A stretch of 57,752 bases of DNA from positions 1 to 57,752 of the forward strand of contig DBYP01000016.1 of the NCBI GenBank assembly GCA_002309885.1, read 5' to 3'. This stretch comes from Verrucomicrobia bacterium UBA1183. Lineage in GTDB: Bacteria; Verrucomicrobiota; Verrucomicrobiia; Opitutales; UBA9783. The position numbers and the translations under genes are program-made. Every line of letters starts with the position of its first letter. Within the stretch, counting starts at the first letter, position 1. Shown in pieces: positions 16,784 through 25,265 of this stretch. The notes under the pieces are model-generated. The model had not been told where the DNA came from and ran no database searches. It saw nothing but the letters and a program-made list of their open reading frames with translations.

Positions 16784-17836
16784 ATGAAGAGACAGCTGAT
16801 TATTGTTACCAGCGTTGTTTGTGCATTTATAATGTCCCTAAATGGGGGTGGTGGTCCCTATGTCGCCTCGACAAGAGATGTCCCTAATGAGTTAAATTTG
16901 GGAGGAAGGATCATGGGCGACGCAGGAATAATAGCTACTGCTCGGTTATTGCAAGAAAATCAGAACATACAAACCATTGATTTGAGCGGAAATGAGATAA
17001 ATTATACCGGAGTGGGAATGATTGCGCTCGCGTTGCAAAATCATCGGAGTATAAATAACATTTTTTTGAATTACAATATCATAGGCGATGTGGGAGCGAG
17101 GGTTATTTCTTGTTTATTGCAAGGAAATCAGAACATACACACCATTGATTTGAGTGAAAATAGAATAAGTCATATTGGAGTAAGAGCTATTGCGAATGCG
17201 TTACACAATCATCCAAGCCTGAGAAGCATTTCTTTGAACCATAATCGTATAGGTAATTTTGGTGCGTGGGCTGTTGGTTTGCTATTACAAAGGAATCCTC
17301 GCATACAGTGCATCGAATTAAGTAACTGCACCATAGGCAATGAAGGCGCAAGAAACATCTTCATAGCATTGCGTGGGAACAATGGCTTGAGGGAGCTTAT
17401 TCTATCGAACAATCAAATAAACGACGGTGGAGCGATAGCTATCGCTGGTTTTTTACGAACAAATCGATGCATACAGACTTTTGATTTGAGCAACAATGCA
17501 ATAGGCAACACAGGCGCAAGGGCTATTTTGTGGGCACTACAAGAGCACCCAGACCTAAACTACATCGGCTTGGATGGCACTCAAATAAACGACGAGGGAG
17601 CAACGGCTATTGCTGAATTATTACGAAGAAACAATAGCTCCGTAATTCTTGGATTATCCAGGACTCAGATAACAATCGTTGGGTTAATAACCATCCTTCA
17701 AGCAATCAAAACAAATACAACTCGCGGAATGACAGAAATTTGTTTTGAGGGACATCGCCTTTTAACACCCAACGACATAGCAAATATTAACGGGTATTTG
17801 AGAGAGTTACGAGGAAGAATACGATTAACCCTTTGA
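16784..17836 (+). CDS. Exported leucine-rich-repeat protein (ribonuclease-inhibitor type), candidate effector
   Basis: 350 residues. A signal peptide (MKRQLIIVTSVVCAFIMSL) precedes about ten 28-residue repeats of the form LDLSxNxIGDxGAxAIAxxLxxNxxLxx, for example IQTIDLSGNEINYTGVGMIA and LRSISLNHNRIGNFGAWAVG. This is the alpha/beta horseshoe of RNH1/NLR-type LRRs, a protein-binding scaffold common in host-targeted bacterial proteins. The last two repeats and C-terminus deviate. Stand-alone gene; a TTGACA at 16746 has no clear -10 partner. It probably binds a host or surface protein; the partner is unknown. Confidence 0.8.
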   Translation: MKRQLIIVTSVVCAFIMSLNGGGGPYVASTRDVPNELNLGGRIMGDAGIIATARLLQENQNIQTIDLSGNEINYTGVGMIALALQNHRSINNIFLNYNIIGDVGARVISCLLQGNQNIHTIDLSENRISHIGVRAIANALHNHPSLRSISLNHNRIGNFGAWAVGLLLQRNPRIQCIELSNCTIGNEGARNIFIALRGNNGLRELILSNNQINDGGAIAIAGFLRTNRCIQTFDLSNNAIGNTGARAILWALQEHPDLNYIGLDGTQINDEGATAIAELLRRNNSSVILGLSRTQITIVGLITILQAIKTNTTRGMTEICFEGHRLLTPNDIANINGYLRELRGRIRLTL

Positions 17837-17993
17837 AAAAGTTTCCCTTTATTTACCTTGCTCGCACCAGGGCTTAGCACAGATTAACACCAACAGCTTG
17901 TGTAGAGACATTTCGGATCTTTTTCGTATTTTCTTCTTAAATTCGGATCCTTTCTCCACATACGCTCATTTTTTCAATTCAATTTCAAATCTT

Positions 17994-19007
17994 TTAGATA
18001 TTCTGATTTTTAATTTGCTGTAACTCTTCTCTTGCCTCATCCAATTCTTTTAATGCAGCTTGGGAACCTATTTTTGTGGAGAGCTTATCTATTTTTTCGT
18101 TGATTTTAATCAACTTTTGATCGAGGATGGATTTCCACCTTGAAATTTTATTCGATGGATTTCTTATTGCTGATAATTTTTTAATCTCTGACCTTATTTG
18201 TTCCGCTTCTAAATTTAATTGATTATATTCTCTTAATGCCAATTCTCGCTCCGCAGCTTCTTTACTAGATTCAGCCACTTCTACTTCTTGCTTTGCTAAC
18301 TCAAGTTCATTTTTAGCCTCAACTAAATCACCCTTAACTTTTTTCAATTCTTCCGAAGCATCTTCCAAATTTTTCTTTGCTTCATCAAGACGAGGTTTCC
18401 CAGCTATTTTCTGAGCCCTTTCTAAATCTCTAGGAAAAAGTTTGTTTTCTTTTTCTAAATTTTGTTCAACCTTAGCCAGATCCTTTTTCCAACCACTACG
18501 TGGAATTAAAAATATTTTTGGGGTTCTTTCTAATTTGGACTTTAAACCCTCGATTTCTTTTCCCATTTTTTCTACCTTACTCAAATAGAGCGCAAAGGAT
18601 TTTTTCAACATTTCATAGTCCATTTCTTTTCTTTCAACGTCTTTTTCAGCCGCGGCTACTTTTCCCTGAACTTCTTTCTCCTTCGTCTCTAAAACGCTAA
18701 TTTTTTTCTCTGTTTCTGTTACTTTCTGTTTTGCTTTCGTAACCGCTTCCTTCGCTGTCGTTACAGCTTCAACCGCTTTTGCTACATCTTCCGATGCTGT
18801 TATTACTGGTAAATCGTTGGATTCCTTTAATTTTACGCCACGATTGCGATTTCCAAAAGCATTACCAAAAGCGCGTGCCAATCCCCCAAAAACCTGCCCA
18901 AATTGCGATGTACTTTTTGCTTCTACATTGGACGATCGCGTTGTGTCATTACCCGTTGGTACATTTGCACCTATTCTACTACTTATTCCGCCTGGTCCTG
19001 TACTCAT
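17994..19007 (-). CDS. Coiled-coil protein, candidate export substrate of the flagellar-type system
   Basis: 337 residues. The first 60 are Ser/Gly/Thr/Asn-rich without a hydrophobic signal (MSTGPGGISSRIGAN...), as is usual for type III substrates. Residues about 75-300 are long heptad-patterned coiled coil rich in Lys, Glu and Ala, broken around KIFLIPRSGW and RNPSNKISRW. A GGAG ribosome site precedes the ATG and a sigma-28 promoter (19030-19056) precedes that, the same class as before the lipase gene. No enzyme motif. Its regulation suggests a structural or effector protein expressed together with late flagellar genes. Confidence 0.65.
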   Translation of the reverse strand: MSTGPGGISSRIGANVPTGNDTTRSSNVEAKSTSQFGQVFGGLARAFGNAFGNRNRGVKLKESNDLPVITASEDVAKAVEAVTTAKEAVTKAKQKVTETEKKISVLETKEKEVQGKVAAAEKDVERKEMDYEMLKKSFALYLSKVEKMGKEIEGLKSKLERTPKIFLIPRSGWKKDLAKVEQNLEKENKLFPRDLERAQKIAGKPRLDEAKKNLEDASEELKKVKGDLVEAKNELELAKQEVEVAESSKEAAERELALREYNQLNLEAEQIRSEIKKLSAIRNPSNKISRWKSILDQKLIKINEKIDKLSTKIGSQAALKELDEAREELQQIKNQNI

Positions 19008-19029
19008 AATAGCTCTCCTATACTAATAA

Positions 19030-19056
19030 AAATCGGCATATTTTAAAAAAACTTTA
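19030..19056 (-). promoter_or_regulatory. Sigma-28 (FliA-type) promoter of the coiled-coil protein gene
   Basis: On the minus strand: TAAAGTTT (19056-19049), 11 bases, GCCGATTT (19037-19030). This agrees with the flagellar consensus TAAAGTTT-N11-GCCGATAA at 14 of 16 positions with exact spacing, and lies 22 bases before the ATG with a GGAG site between. Confidence 0.8.
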
Positions 19057-19187
19057 ATTTTTTTTACTTTATTCGAGAAATTAAGCCAGGAAAGTGGCAT
19101 CCTATCCCTATGTACAATCCCCAACAGTCAACAGTAAAATTACAATTTCCCAAAAATATCCTCGCAATGATTTAAAATTTCTGTTGA

Positions 19188-20063
19188 ATGATGAAGGTAA
19201 TGAAAGTTTTAAAAGGAATTTTTTGGTTTTTAGCAAGTTTGGTAGTGGGCGTATTTTTGGATGTAATTCAAAAAAAGCTCGGGCAACACTTGACCGGTGA
19301 AGAGATTACTTTCTTCAGATTCTTGCTGGGAAGCTTGGTCCTACTGCCTTTTATGATCCTACAGGGCAAAAAAGATGGTTTTCGTATTACCCCTTACATA
19401 AATATACATATTTTTCGAGGTGTTCTGCTTTTTTCAGGCATGGTACTCTGGTGTTATGGATTGCTATTGGTTCCTATCAGCACCGCTATTGTATTGAATT
19501 ATTCCATCCCGCTGTTCACCTTAATTTTATCGATACCGATTTTGAAAGAACATGTTAGCAAAGAGCGTTTGTGGACCACTTTGATCGGCTTCATTGGCAT
19601 CATTATCGTGCTCAATCCCAGCGATATTTCGTTTGATAAGCGTTCCTGTGTTATCTTGATTTCCTCATTCTTATTCGCTTTATTGGATGTTTTCAATAAA
19701 AAATATGTCTGTAAAGAATCCATGCTCAATATGTTGTTTTATACCGCTTTCTTTACGTGCATTTTGAGTGCCTATCCAGCCATAAGACACTACTCTTATG
19801 CTTTTTTGGATAACGCATGGTTGTTGATTATTTTGGGAATAGGTGCTAATTTGATTTTCTACTGCTTGCTGAAAGCGTTTTCTTACATGGATGCCTCAGC
19901 CTTAGCACCCTTTCGTTATTGCGATTTCTTCGTTTCGGCACTATTGGGATTTCTATTTTTTCATGAAAAACCAACATTTACAACGTATATCGGTTTCGCC
20001 ATCGTCGTTCCATGTACTTTGTTTCTAACTTACAAAGAAGCTAAAAAAGTAAGTAAGGCATAA
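19188..20063 (+). CDS. DMT/EamA-family transporter resembling the rickettsial S-adenosylmethionine importer
   Basis: 291 residues, ten predicted membrane helices in two EamA halves. Phrases such as EEITFFRFLLGSLVLLPF, HIFRGVLLFSGMVLWCYGL, NYSIPLFTLIL, GFIGIIIVLNP, FALLDVFNKKYVCKESMLNM and LLKAFSYMDASALAPFRY closely recall, from memory, the SAM transporter described in Rickettsia prowazekii. Host SAM import is known in Rickettsia and Chlamydia. It may instead carry another metabolite. The TAA stop shares its TA with the end of a repeat element. Confidence 0.75.
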   Translation: MMKVMKVLKGIFWFLASLVVGVFLDVIQKKLGQHLTGEEITFFRFLLGSLVLLPFMILQGKKDGFRITPYINIHIFRGVLLFSGMVLWCYGLLLVPISTAIVLNYSIPLFTLILSIPILKEHVSKERLWTTLIGFIGIIIVLNPSDISFDKRSCVILISSFLFALLDVFNKKYVCKESMLNMLFYTAFFTCILSAYPAIRHYSYAFLDNAWLLIILGIGANLIFYCLLKAFSYMDASALAPFRYCDFFVSALLGFLFFHEKPTFTTYIGFAIVVPCTLFLTYKEAKKVSKA

Positions 20064-20285
20064 CCTATTTGTCTACGGGAGATAAAAAGATATAAAAGCA
20101 CAAATCCTAAGAGAACTTTTTGGGAAAAGTTCCCTTAAACCCTCAAAAACTTTTTCCTTATTTTGTAACAGGGTTGCAAAATGACGAGGGTGCAGGGCCG
20201 CTGCCCTGCTTTTAAGGGAATTTGAGGAATTTTTACAAAAAACGCCTCAAAACTGCAACATTTTAGCTTCCGTAAACGCGTTCTA
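20061..20285 (+). repeat. Inverted-repeat element, copy 8 (with GC-rich insert)
   Basis: 225 bp from TAACCTATTTGTCTACGGGA to AGCTTCCGTAAACGCGTTCTA, TA at both ends. It contains AAGTTCCCTT and TTTTGTAACA-GGGTTGCAAAA hairpins and the additional GCAGGGCCGCTGCCCTGC stem followed by TTTT. Its left TA forms part of the stop codon of the transporter gene. It lies between convergent genes. Confidence 0.8.
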
Positions 20286-20318
20286 ATATCAACGGAAATA
20301 CGTTGTCTGTGTGCTGTG

Positions 20319-20621
20319 TTATTTGCTCGTTATGCAAAACAAGCAATCGAGTTTAAACACTTCTAGCTGTTTGTGTATATCATCGGGGCAGTGCACGATT
20401 TTCAAACTGCAGGATTTTTTAGTACATAAAATGTACAGCTCTATCAAAAAATTAAAACCATGTGCATCAATAGCTTTAACCTTTGAAAAATCTAGGTATG
20501 CCGTATCCGTTCCCGATGGAATACCGTTAAGAACAGGTTCGATTTTTTGCTTCAACTCCTCAATTTTGTCGCCTGTTATATAGGCTTCAAAAGGGATAAT
20601 CATATCTTTATGTTTTTTCAT
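20319..20621 (-). CDS. STAS-domain protein, last gene of the flagellar/translocon operon
   Basis: 100 residues with the STAS fold pattern: AYLDFSKVKAIDAHGFNFLIEL (residues 41-62) aligns with the anti-sigma-factor-antagonist loop (consensus DxSxVxxIDSSG). The serine normally phosphorylated after IDS is Ala53 here (IDAHG), so classical phospho-switching by an anti-sigma kinase looks impossible. It starts one base after the translocator stop. STAS proteins such as BtrV control type III secretion in Bordetella by partner switching; a related docking or regulatory role is a reasonable guess. No kinase partner is in the window. Confidence 0.65.
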   Translation of the reverse strand: MKKHKDMIIPFEAYITGDKIEELKQKIEPVLNGIPSGTDTAYLDFSKVKAIDAHGFNFLIELYILCTKKSCSLKIVHCPDDIHKQLEVFKLDCLFCITSK

Positions 20622-20622
20622 T

Positions 20623-21915
20623 TTAAGCTTGCTTATTTATATTTATCTTATCTGCCATCGCGTTTTCATTGTTAAATATACGAACAAGTTCTGAACCCAC
20701 TTCTCCGAAGATACGCAAGAGAATATTTATCAAGTCATTCGCTTTTTGATCCACATCATCCATAAAATCTTTCGCAAATTTTTTTTGTTCTTCCAATTCT
20801 TCCATTTTTATTTCCATGGTTTTTATGTCTCTCTGATACTTTGCTAATTTTTTATTCGATGAACCCTCTGCTATCAGAAGACCGCCTGTCGTACCAGCTT
20901 GGGTGGCTCCAATAACCGCAGCAGCAGTTTTAGTAGCAGCTTGAACAGCATTAACGACATGCTTTAAATGCATAACAGCTCTTACGATACTACATGTAAA
21001 AGAAGGCAGTGAACAGATTATAGTCGCAACACTGAGTGCTATACTGACATAGCCTAAAATCTTATTAGCTTCGTTCAAAGCTTTTGCTTTTTGGGGATCA
21101 TCCGTCGTTAAAGCAGCGATAGTCAAACCGGCAGAAGCTACTGAAACCGCCGCACTTGCAACTGCACAGACCGCACCCGCAATTGCAAAGCCCAAAAGAA
21201 CAGCTCCCGCTCCAGCAGTGGCAACAGTAGCAACTACAGCAACGACAGCCATAGCAACAGCAAACACAGCCCCTAAAACTGCTCTAGCGATATTACGTTT
21301 TTTAGCTCTTGCAAGCTCTTTCGTAGCCTTTGCATTTTCAGCAGCCATTTTTTGTTGCGTCTCTAAATGCTGCTTCATTAGCGACTGAGCCTCTTTTTTG
21401 GCTACCTCTATGAAACTTTTTAAACCTTTAATCGTCTTTGATCTAGTTTCTTGAGAAAGTAAGAGGCAAAACATCGTTATATCATCGTTAGATACTTTCT
21501 TCAAATCAAGTTTAAAATCCGATTCAAGTTCAAAATCCGATTCATCTTCCTTTGAAGCTTCTGTTGACGATGAATTTTCTCCTCCATTTTGTATATAGTT
21601 CCATTTATTTAAGCAAGCTATCGTAAACTTTGAACATGGAACAGAATCGATTTTCATACCTAATATTTTTTGCACCTCAGGATCGAGTTTTACCGGCGTA
21701 TCAAGGGCATCTTGAGACGGTGTTGTTAGTTCAGGTTTCCAACCGAAAATAGTATTTAACTGAGAGAATCCATCAATTTCTGAAATGTTTGAAAGCCCAT
21801 TGGTTATGGAATATGTAGTAGATACTTTTATATCATTTGTGTTTGTACCAACATAAAAGTTATCTATGGAGGATTGTTTCTCTTGCGTATTTCCTGCATT
21901 AAGATTTACTATCAT
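20623..21915 (-). CDS. Type III secretion translocator, IpaB/SipB/YopB-like (SctE)
   Basis: 430 residues without a signal peptide and with a polar Ser/Asn-rich N-terminus. Order of elements: coiled coil (about 165-205), long Ala/Val/Gly-rich hydrophobic region (211-270), second hydrophobic region (287-345), coiled coil (355-395) and amphipathic C-terminal helix (393-415). This is the layout of the major hydrophobic translocators that insert into host membranes (IpaB, SipB, YopB, CopB). It follows an LcrH/SycD-type chaperone gene after 9 bases, as in lcrH-yopB. The assignment is by architecture and context, since these proteins diverge strongly. Confidence 0.75.
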   Translation of the reverse strand: MIVNLNAGNTQEKQSSIDNFYVGTNTNDIKVSTTYSITNGLSNISEIDGFSQLNTIFGWKPELTTPSQDALDTPVKLDPEVQKILGMKIDSVPCSKFTIACLNKWNYIQNGGENSSSTEASKEDESDFELESDFKLDLKKVSNDDITMFCLLLSQETRSKTIKGLKSFIEVAKKEAQSLMKQHLETQQKMAAENAKATKELARAKKRNIARAVLGAVFAVAMAVVAVVATVATAGAGAVLLGFAIAGAVCAVASAAVSVASAGLTIAALTTDDPQKAKALNEANKILGYVSIALSVATIICSLPSFTCSIVRAVMHLKHVVNAVQAATKTAAAVIGATQAGTTGGLLIAEGSSNKKLAKYQRDIKTMEIKMEELEEQKKFAKDFMDDVDQKANDLINILLRIFGEVGSELVRIFNNENAMADKININKQA

Positions 21916-21924
21916 AATTTCTCC

Positions 21925-22476
21925 TTATTTATTCAAAACTTTTTGTAAAATTTTGGCTTTCGTTAAACAACTTGCAGCATCTGAATTTTCCGCTTTAAAT
22001 GTTTCATTTTCTGCCATAAAGATAACCAATTCACAACACTGTTTCGCAGTTTCCAACTGTTTTGTCTTAATAAAACATTCCGTTAAATCCAAATAATATG
22101 AAATCTTTAGTGCATGAATCTGAATTAATATGCCATATGCACAAATGGCTTCGTTATACCGCTTAAGCAACTTTAACGTTGCACCTAAACCTTCCCAAAA
22201 CCTAATGTCCATAGGATCGTAAGTACATAAAAGCGTAAAAATATTATTCGCTTTTTCGATTTTATTATCTTGATAGAGATTATAAGCAATAGCATATAAC
22301 ATTTCCAAATTCTTTTGTGGAATTTGTAAGGCATCCCTGACACGCATTTTCCCTTGTGATAACAGTTCACTGACATCGATACAAGTCTTTATCGTCTCTT
22401 CAGTTATATTTTGTGCTTCCGGACCGAACACTTTTTTTATTTCGGCTAACAATATTTTAGGATCTACTATTGCCAT
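21925..22476 (-). CDS. TPR-type type III secretion chaperone, SycD/LcrH/IpgC class
   Basis: 183 residues, no signal peptide. Three tandem TPR motifs span about 57-160 and carry the family phrases LEMLYAIAYNLYQDNKIEKANNIF, then YDPMDIRFWEGLGATLKLLKRYNEAICAYG. This D-x-R-F/Y-W-x-GLGA pattern is the hallmark of class II chaperones of the hydrophobic translocators. Such chaperones keep the translocators soluble and can act in regulation. The gene lies directly before the translocator gene, in the same order as lcrH-yopB. This is the clearest injectisome-type gene in the operon. Confidence 0.85.
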   Translation of the reverse strand: MAIVDPKILLAEIKKVFGPEAQNITEETIKTCIDVSELLSQGKMRVRDALQIPQKNLEMLYAIAYNLYQDNKIEKANNIFTLLCTYDPMDIRFWEGLGATLKLLKRYNEAICAYGILIQIHALKISYYLDLTECFIKTKQLETAKQCCELVIFMAENETFKAENSDAASCLTKAKILQKVLNK

Positions 22477-22480
22477 AAAC

Positions 22481-24628
22481 TTAATTCACTTTGTTAACGA
22501 TTTTATTGTAAATTGTATACGCATTTTTTCTAAAGCTGGAGGACATAGAATCAATCGTATTAATTTTTCTCCTTAAAGCATCCACTGATTTTTGTACTGA
22601 GTCCAATTGTGTCTGATAATTAGAGATAACCGTGCTATACATCTTGGTCCAACACCCAACATATGCAGTCCAAACCTGCCTCTTATCAACGTTTTCTCCC
22701 CAATCCCCGTCCGCGTCATTTTGATTCCAGTCTTTACAACCATCATGTTTTTTAATTGCACTTTCTACATCGGACCGCATTATTTCCAGCTCCTTAGGGA
22801 GATATGTCATCGGTTCCGAATATCTTTCAAGCTTTTCACCTTCCGTAGGTACTTCAAAATGTAAAATATAGCATTTATCGATCGGTTTCCATTGCGTTTC
22901 GTTTTGCTCATTTTGATTATTTCCTAAAGTTTGTTCAGGCTTTTCATACAAATCATCAAAACTACCCACAGGGAAATTAGCATAAATTCCACTCCTCGCC
23001 TTAGGCAATGAGAGTTCTGCATTATTCCCATTACCCTCAGGGATATTCTCCGTAGACTGGAAAAGCCAAGCAGGAGCTACATAATGGGCAAACTTGAAAA
23101 AGCTATCTATCCCTTCCTCCGAAGCCTCGACGAGGATATAGTCATTTTTCCCAGTAAAATGGTATTCGTAAGTGTTATTATCGGCTGAGATTTCTGGGCC
23201 ATTGCTCTTGCCATCCATGCTAACATACTGTATAACCAGAAAAGGTTGTTGTAATTCCGGTTCGTCCGAAAGAAATTTCCCGTTATCATCCTTTAGATAC
23301 AACAAACTTCTTGCGGTATTAGCACCTAGAAACGCAAGGATATTATACGATTCCCTAGGTATCCTATTATATTCATCAACATTTGTACTTGCTTGACTCC
23401 TATTTAATGCATCAAAACCTTTATTGAGTAACTTTATGTAATGCTGCAATGCTTTAAGGCGATAAGACATGAGTACAATCTGTGCTTGGATAGCCACTGA
23501 TTTAACTTCCAGAAAAGACGCCAAAGCATTAATAGGGCCATCTCGATCCACCAGATACCCGATATAAAACATTTCCAGTTGACCTAGTTCTGCAGTATCC
23601 TCCTCTGGTTTTAGATTTTTTTTGGGAAAAACACAAGGGAAACCGACGGTCGCATTCTGCGGATAGACGTGACGTTGATCGCTTATTTTGTAGTACAAAA
23701 TAATATATTTCAGTTTATCCAAAAGCGGCAATTCTCCAAACAAAGCGATAGCTTTTTCTTTTTCATCGTTGGTTCCATTTTCATCATCGAATTCAATTTT
23801 TTCTGACTCATCACTTATTGTCGTCTCGCGATAAGCTAAATCGTCATATTTATCCGCCATTTGCGTTTTTGCTTCATCCTTATAACAGGTCGTTTTTATT
23901 TTACGGGTTACGGTATATTTATCTGTTTGTATTTTCCGAAGATCCTCTAGACTGTCATAACTATCTGCCAGCCTAGAACTATAAACATAATTACCTTCTT
24001 GGTTCTCTTCCTGATTTAAAATACCCGCATACTCAAACTCATGCGCTTTATACTGTTCGCTCTTAGTCTCCGTTCCATCGTTGTAATAAGTCACTTTCAC
24101 CACGTTTAGGGTTTTTACAACGACATACTGCGTAAAAGCTTTCACAGCTTCTTTGGCGTGCTGATCCGCTATTTCCAATTGCGAGATAAGGTAATGAGCT
24201 TCTGCTTCATTCCCCTCGGATAATGCATTAAGCCGAACCAAAAGCTCATTAGCACGTTTATTCCAAGAATGCAGCGCATTTAATTGCGATATATTTTCCC
24301 TTAAATAGTATTTGTAAGCCTTAGCACCTTCTTTACACTCACCTTCCTCATTGATGAGCTCGTTTTCGTCAAAAATTTTGGATAAATCTAATTCACCTTC
24401 ATCGTTAAAAGATACATTGTGCGTATTCCCCAGCAATTTGAGCACCGTATCCAGTTGACCCAACAATGTAGTATGCATAGCATTGTATTTCCCAAAAACA
24501 TCAGCGTAAGCCTCATAAATACCTCTCAATGAACTATTAGCACTAATTTCAGCAGATGCTCCTATCGCTTCAAAGCCGATAGGTCCTGCCGCATAGGCGT
24601 AATTTACACTGGAGACATTGAGAGACAT
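22481..24628 (-). CDS. Large hydrophilic protein in the needle-tip gene position; unknown
   Basis: 715 residues without signal peptide or membrane helices. N-terminus MSLNVSSVNYAYAAGPIG is small-residue rich. Helical segments at about 50-60 and 115-175, a mixed middle region with many acidic and Tyr residues, a helical segment around VAIQAQIVLMSYRLKALQHY, and a C-terminal coiled coil (ISNYQTQLDSVQKSVDALRR onward) that ends the protein. It starts 2 bases after fliO and stops 4 bases before the chaperone gene. In lcrV-lcrH-yopB operons the tip protein holds this place, and tip proteins also end in a coiled coil, but here it is twice the usual length. Cap or adhesin are alternatives. No homologue is recognised. 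Confidence 0.6.
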   Translation of the reverse strand: MSLNVSSVNYAYAAGPIGFEAIGASAEISANSSLRGIYEAYADVFGKYNAMHTTLLGQLDTVLKLLGNTHNVSFNDEGELDLSKIFDENELINEEGECKEGAKAYKYYLRENISQLNALHSWNKRANELLVRLNALSEGNEAEAHYLISQLEIADQHAKEAVKAFTQYVVVKTLNVVKVTYYNDGTETKSEQYKAHEFEYAGILNQEENQEGNYVYSSRLADSYDSLEDLRKIQTDKYTVTRKIKTTCYKDEAKTQMADKYDDLAYRETTISDESEKIEFDDENGTNDEKEKAIALFGELPLLDKLKYIILYYKISDQRHVYPQNATVGFPCVFPKKNLKPEEDTAELGQLEMFYIGYLVDRDGPINALASFLEVKSVAIQAQIVLMSYRLKALQHYIKLLNKGFDALNRSQASTNVDEYNRIPRESYNILAFLGANTARSLLYLKDDNGKFLSDEPELQQPFLVIQYVSMDGKSNGPEISADNNTYEYHFTGKNDYILVEASEEGIDSFFKFAHYVAPAWLFQSTENIPEGNGNNAELSLPKARSGIYANFPVGSFDDLYEKPEQTLGNNQNEQNETQWKPIDKCYILHFEVPTEGEKLERYSEPMTYLPKELEIMRSDVESAIKKHDGCKDWNQNDADGDWGENVDKRQVWTAYVGCWTKMYSTVISNYQTQLDSVQKSVDALRRKINTIDSMSSSFRKNAYTIYNKIVNKVN

Positions 24629-24630
24629 AA

Positions 24631-24996
24631 TTAATGATGCGGTTTCGGTTCTTTGGAATGATGTTGTTTAGATGAGAATGAGTCCTCTGCGGATTTCAAT
24701 TTGGACAGAAAGTGCATTCCATTGGGATGGACACCTACAAGGAATTTTTCATGTTCATAAGCAACCACCAAAAGGAATTGCCGGTTACCTAACGGTTTTG
24801 TTTCCAAAATCTCCAACTTTCGTCCCAACTTACCCTTCTTATTGAAATGCGATGAAGATGCTTTTAGTCGACGATAAACATAAGCCATCGCAACTAAGAA
24901 AAAAAGGATACCCAACAATTGCATTGTACATGAAAAACTTTCGCAAGGCATACAACCATTGTTAGCAACCAAAGAACTATGTGCTAAAAAAATCAT
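24631..24996 (-). CDS. fliO: Flagellar biosynthesis protein FliO
   Basis: 121 residues with one membrane helix (MQLLGILFFLVAMAYVYRRL) then the basic FliO domain: KLGRKLEILETKPLGNRQFLLVVAYEHEKFLVGVHPNGMHFL. FliO helps assemble the FliP pore of the export gate. The start overlaps the fliN stop by 4 bases (ATGA). FliP, FliQ and FliR genes, which usually follow, are absent; the translocon-like genes follow instead. Confidence 0.8.
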   Translation of the reverse strand: MIFLAHSSLVANNGCMPCESFSCTMQLLGILFFLVAMAYVYRRLKASSSHFNKKGKLGRKLEILETKPLGNRQFLLVVAYEHEKFLVGVHPNGMHFLSKLKSAEDSFSSKQHHSKEPKPHH

Positions 24997-25265
24997 TTCT
25001 GTTCCTCCGCCCCTTGTGTTCCTAACATTTCTTTAATTCGGATACCTAAATGATCATCTACCGTAACCACTTCGCCACGTGCAATAATCTTATTGTTCAC
25101 AAAAACTCCGACCAAATCTTCTGCCTTCTCCTTCAATTGAACCACAGAACCGGGTTCCAATCCGACAATCTCTTTCATTGGCAAGGAACAACTTCCTAAA
25201 CGTACGTAAACATTAACATTTACATCCCAAAGCAAATCTAAATTTTTATCATTCATCTCGCTCAT
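24993..25265 (-). CDS. fliN: Flagellar switch/C-ring protein FliN
   Basis: 90 residues, essentially one SpoA domain: LLWDVNVNVYVRLGSCSLPMKEIVGLEPGSVVQL, VGVFVNNKIIARGEVVTVDDHLGIRI. The start MSEMNDKNLD at 25265 is chosen because a GGAGAAG site lies 6 bases before it; it overlaps the fliM end by 17 bases. FliN forms the bottom of the C-ring and docks FliH-FliI. It is short, comparable to the injectisome homologue SctQ-C. Confidence 0.9.
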   Translation of the reverse strand: MSEMNDKNLDLLWDVNVNVYVRLGSCSLPMKEIVGLEPGSVVQLKEKAEDLVGVFVNNKIIARGEVVTVDDHLGIRIKEMLGTQGAEEQK

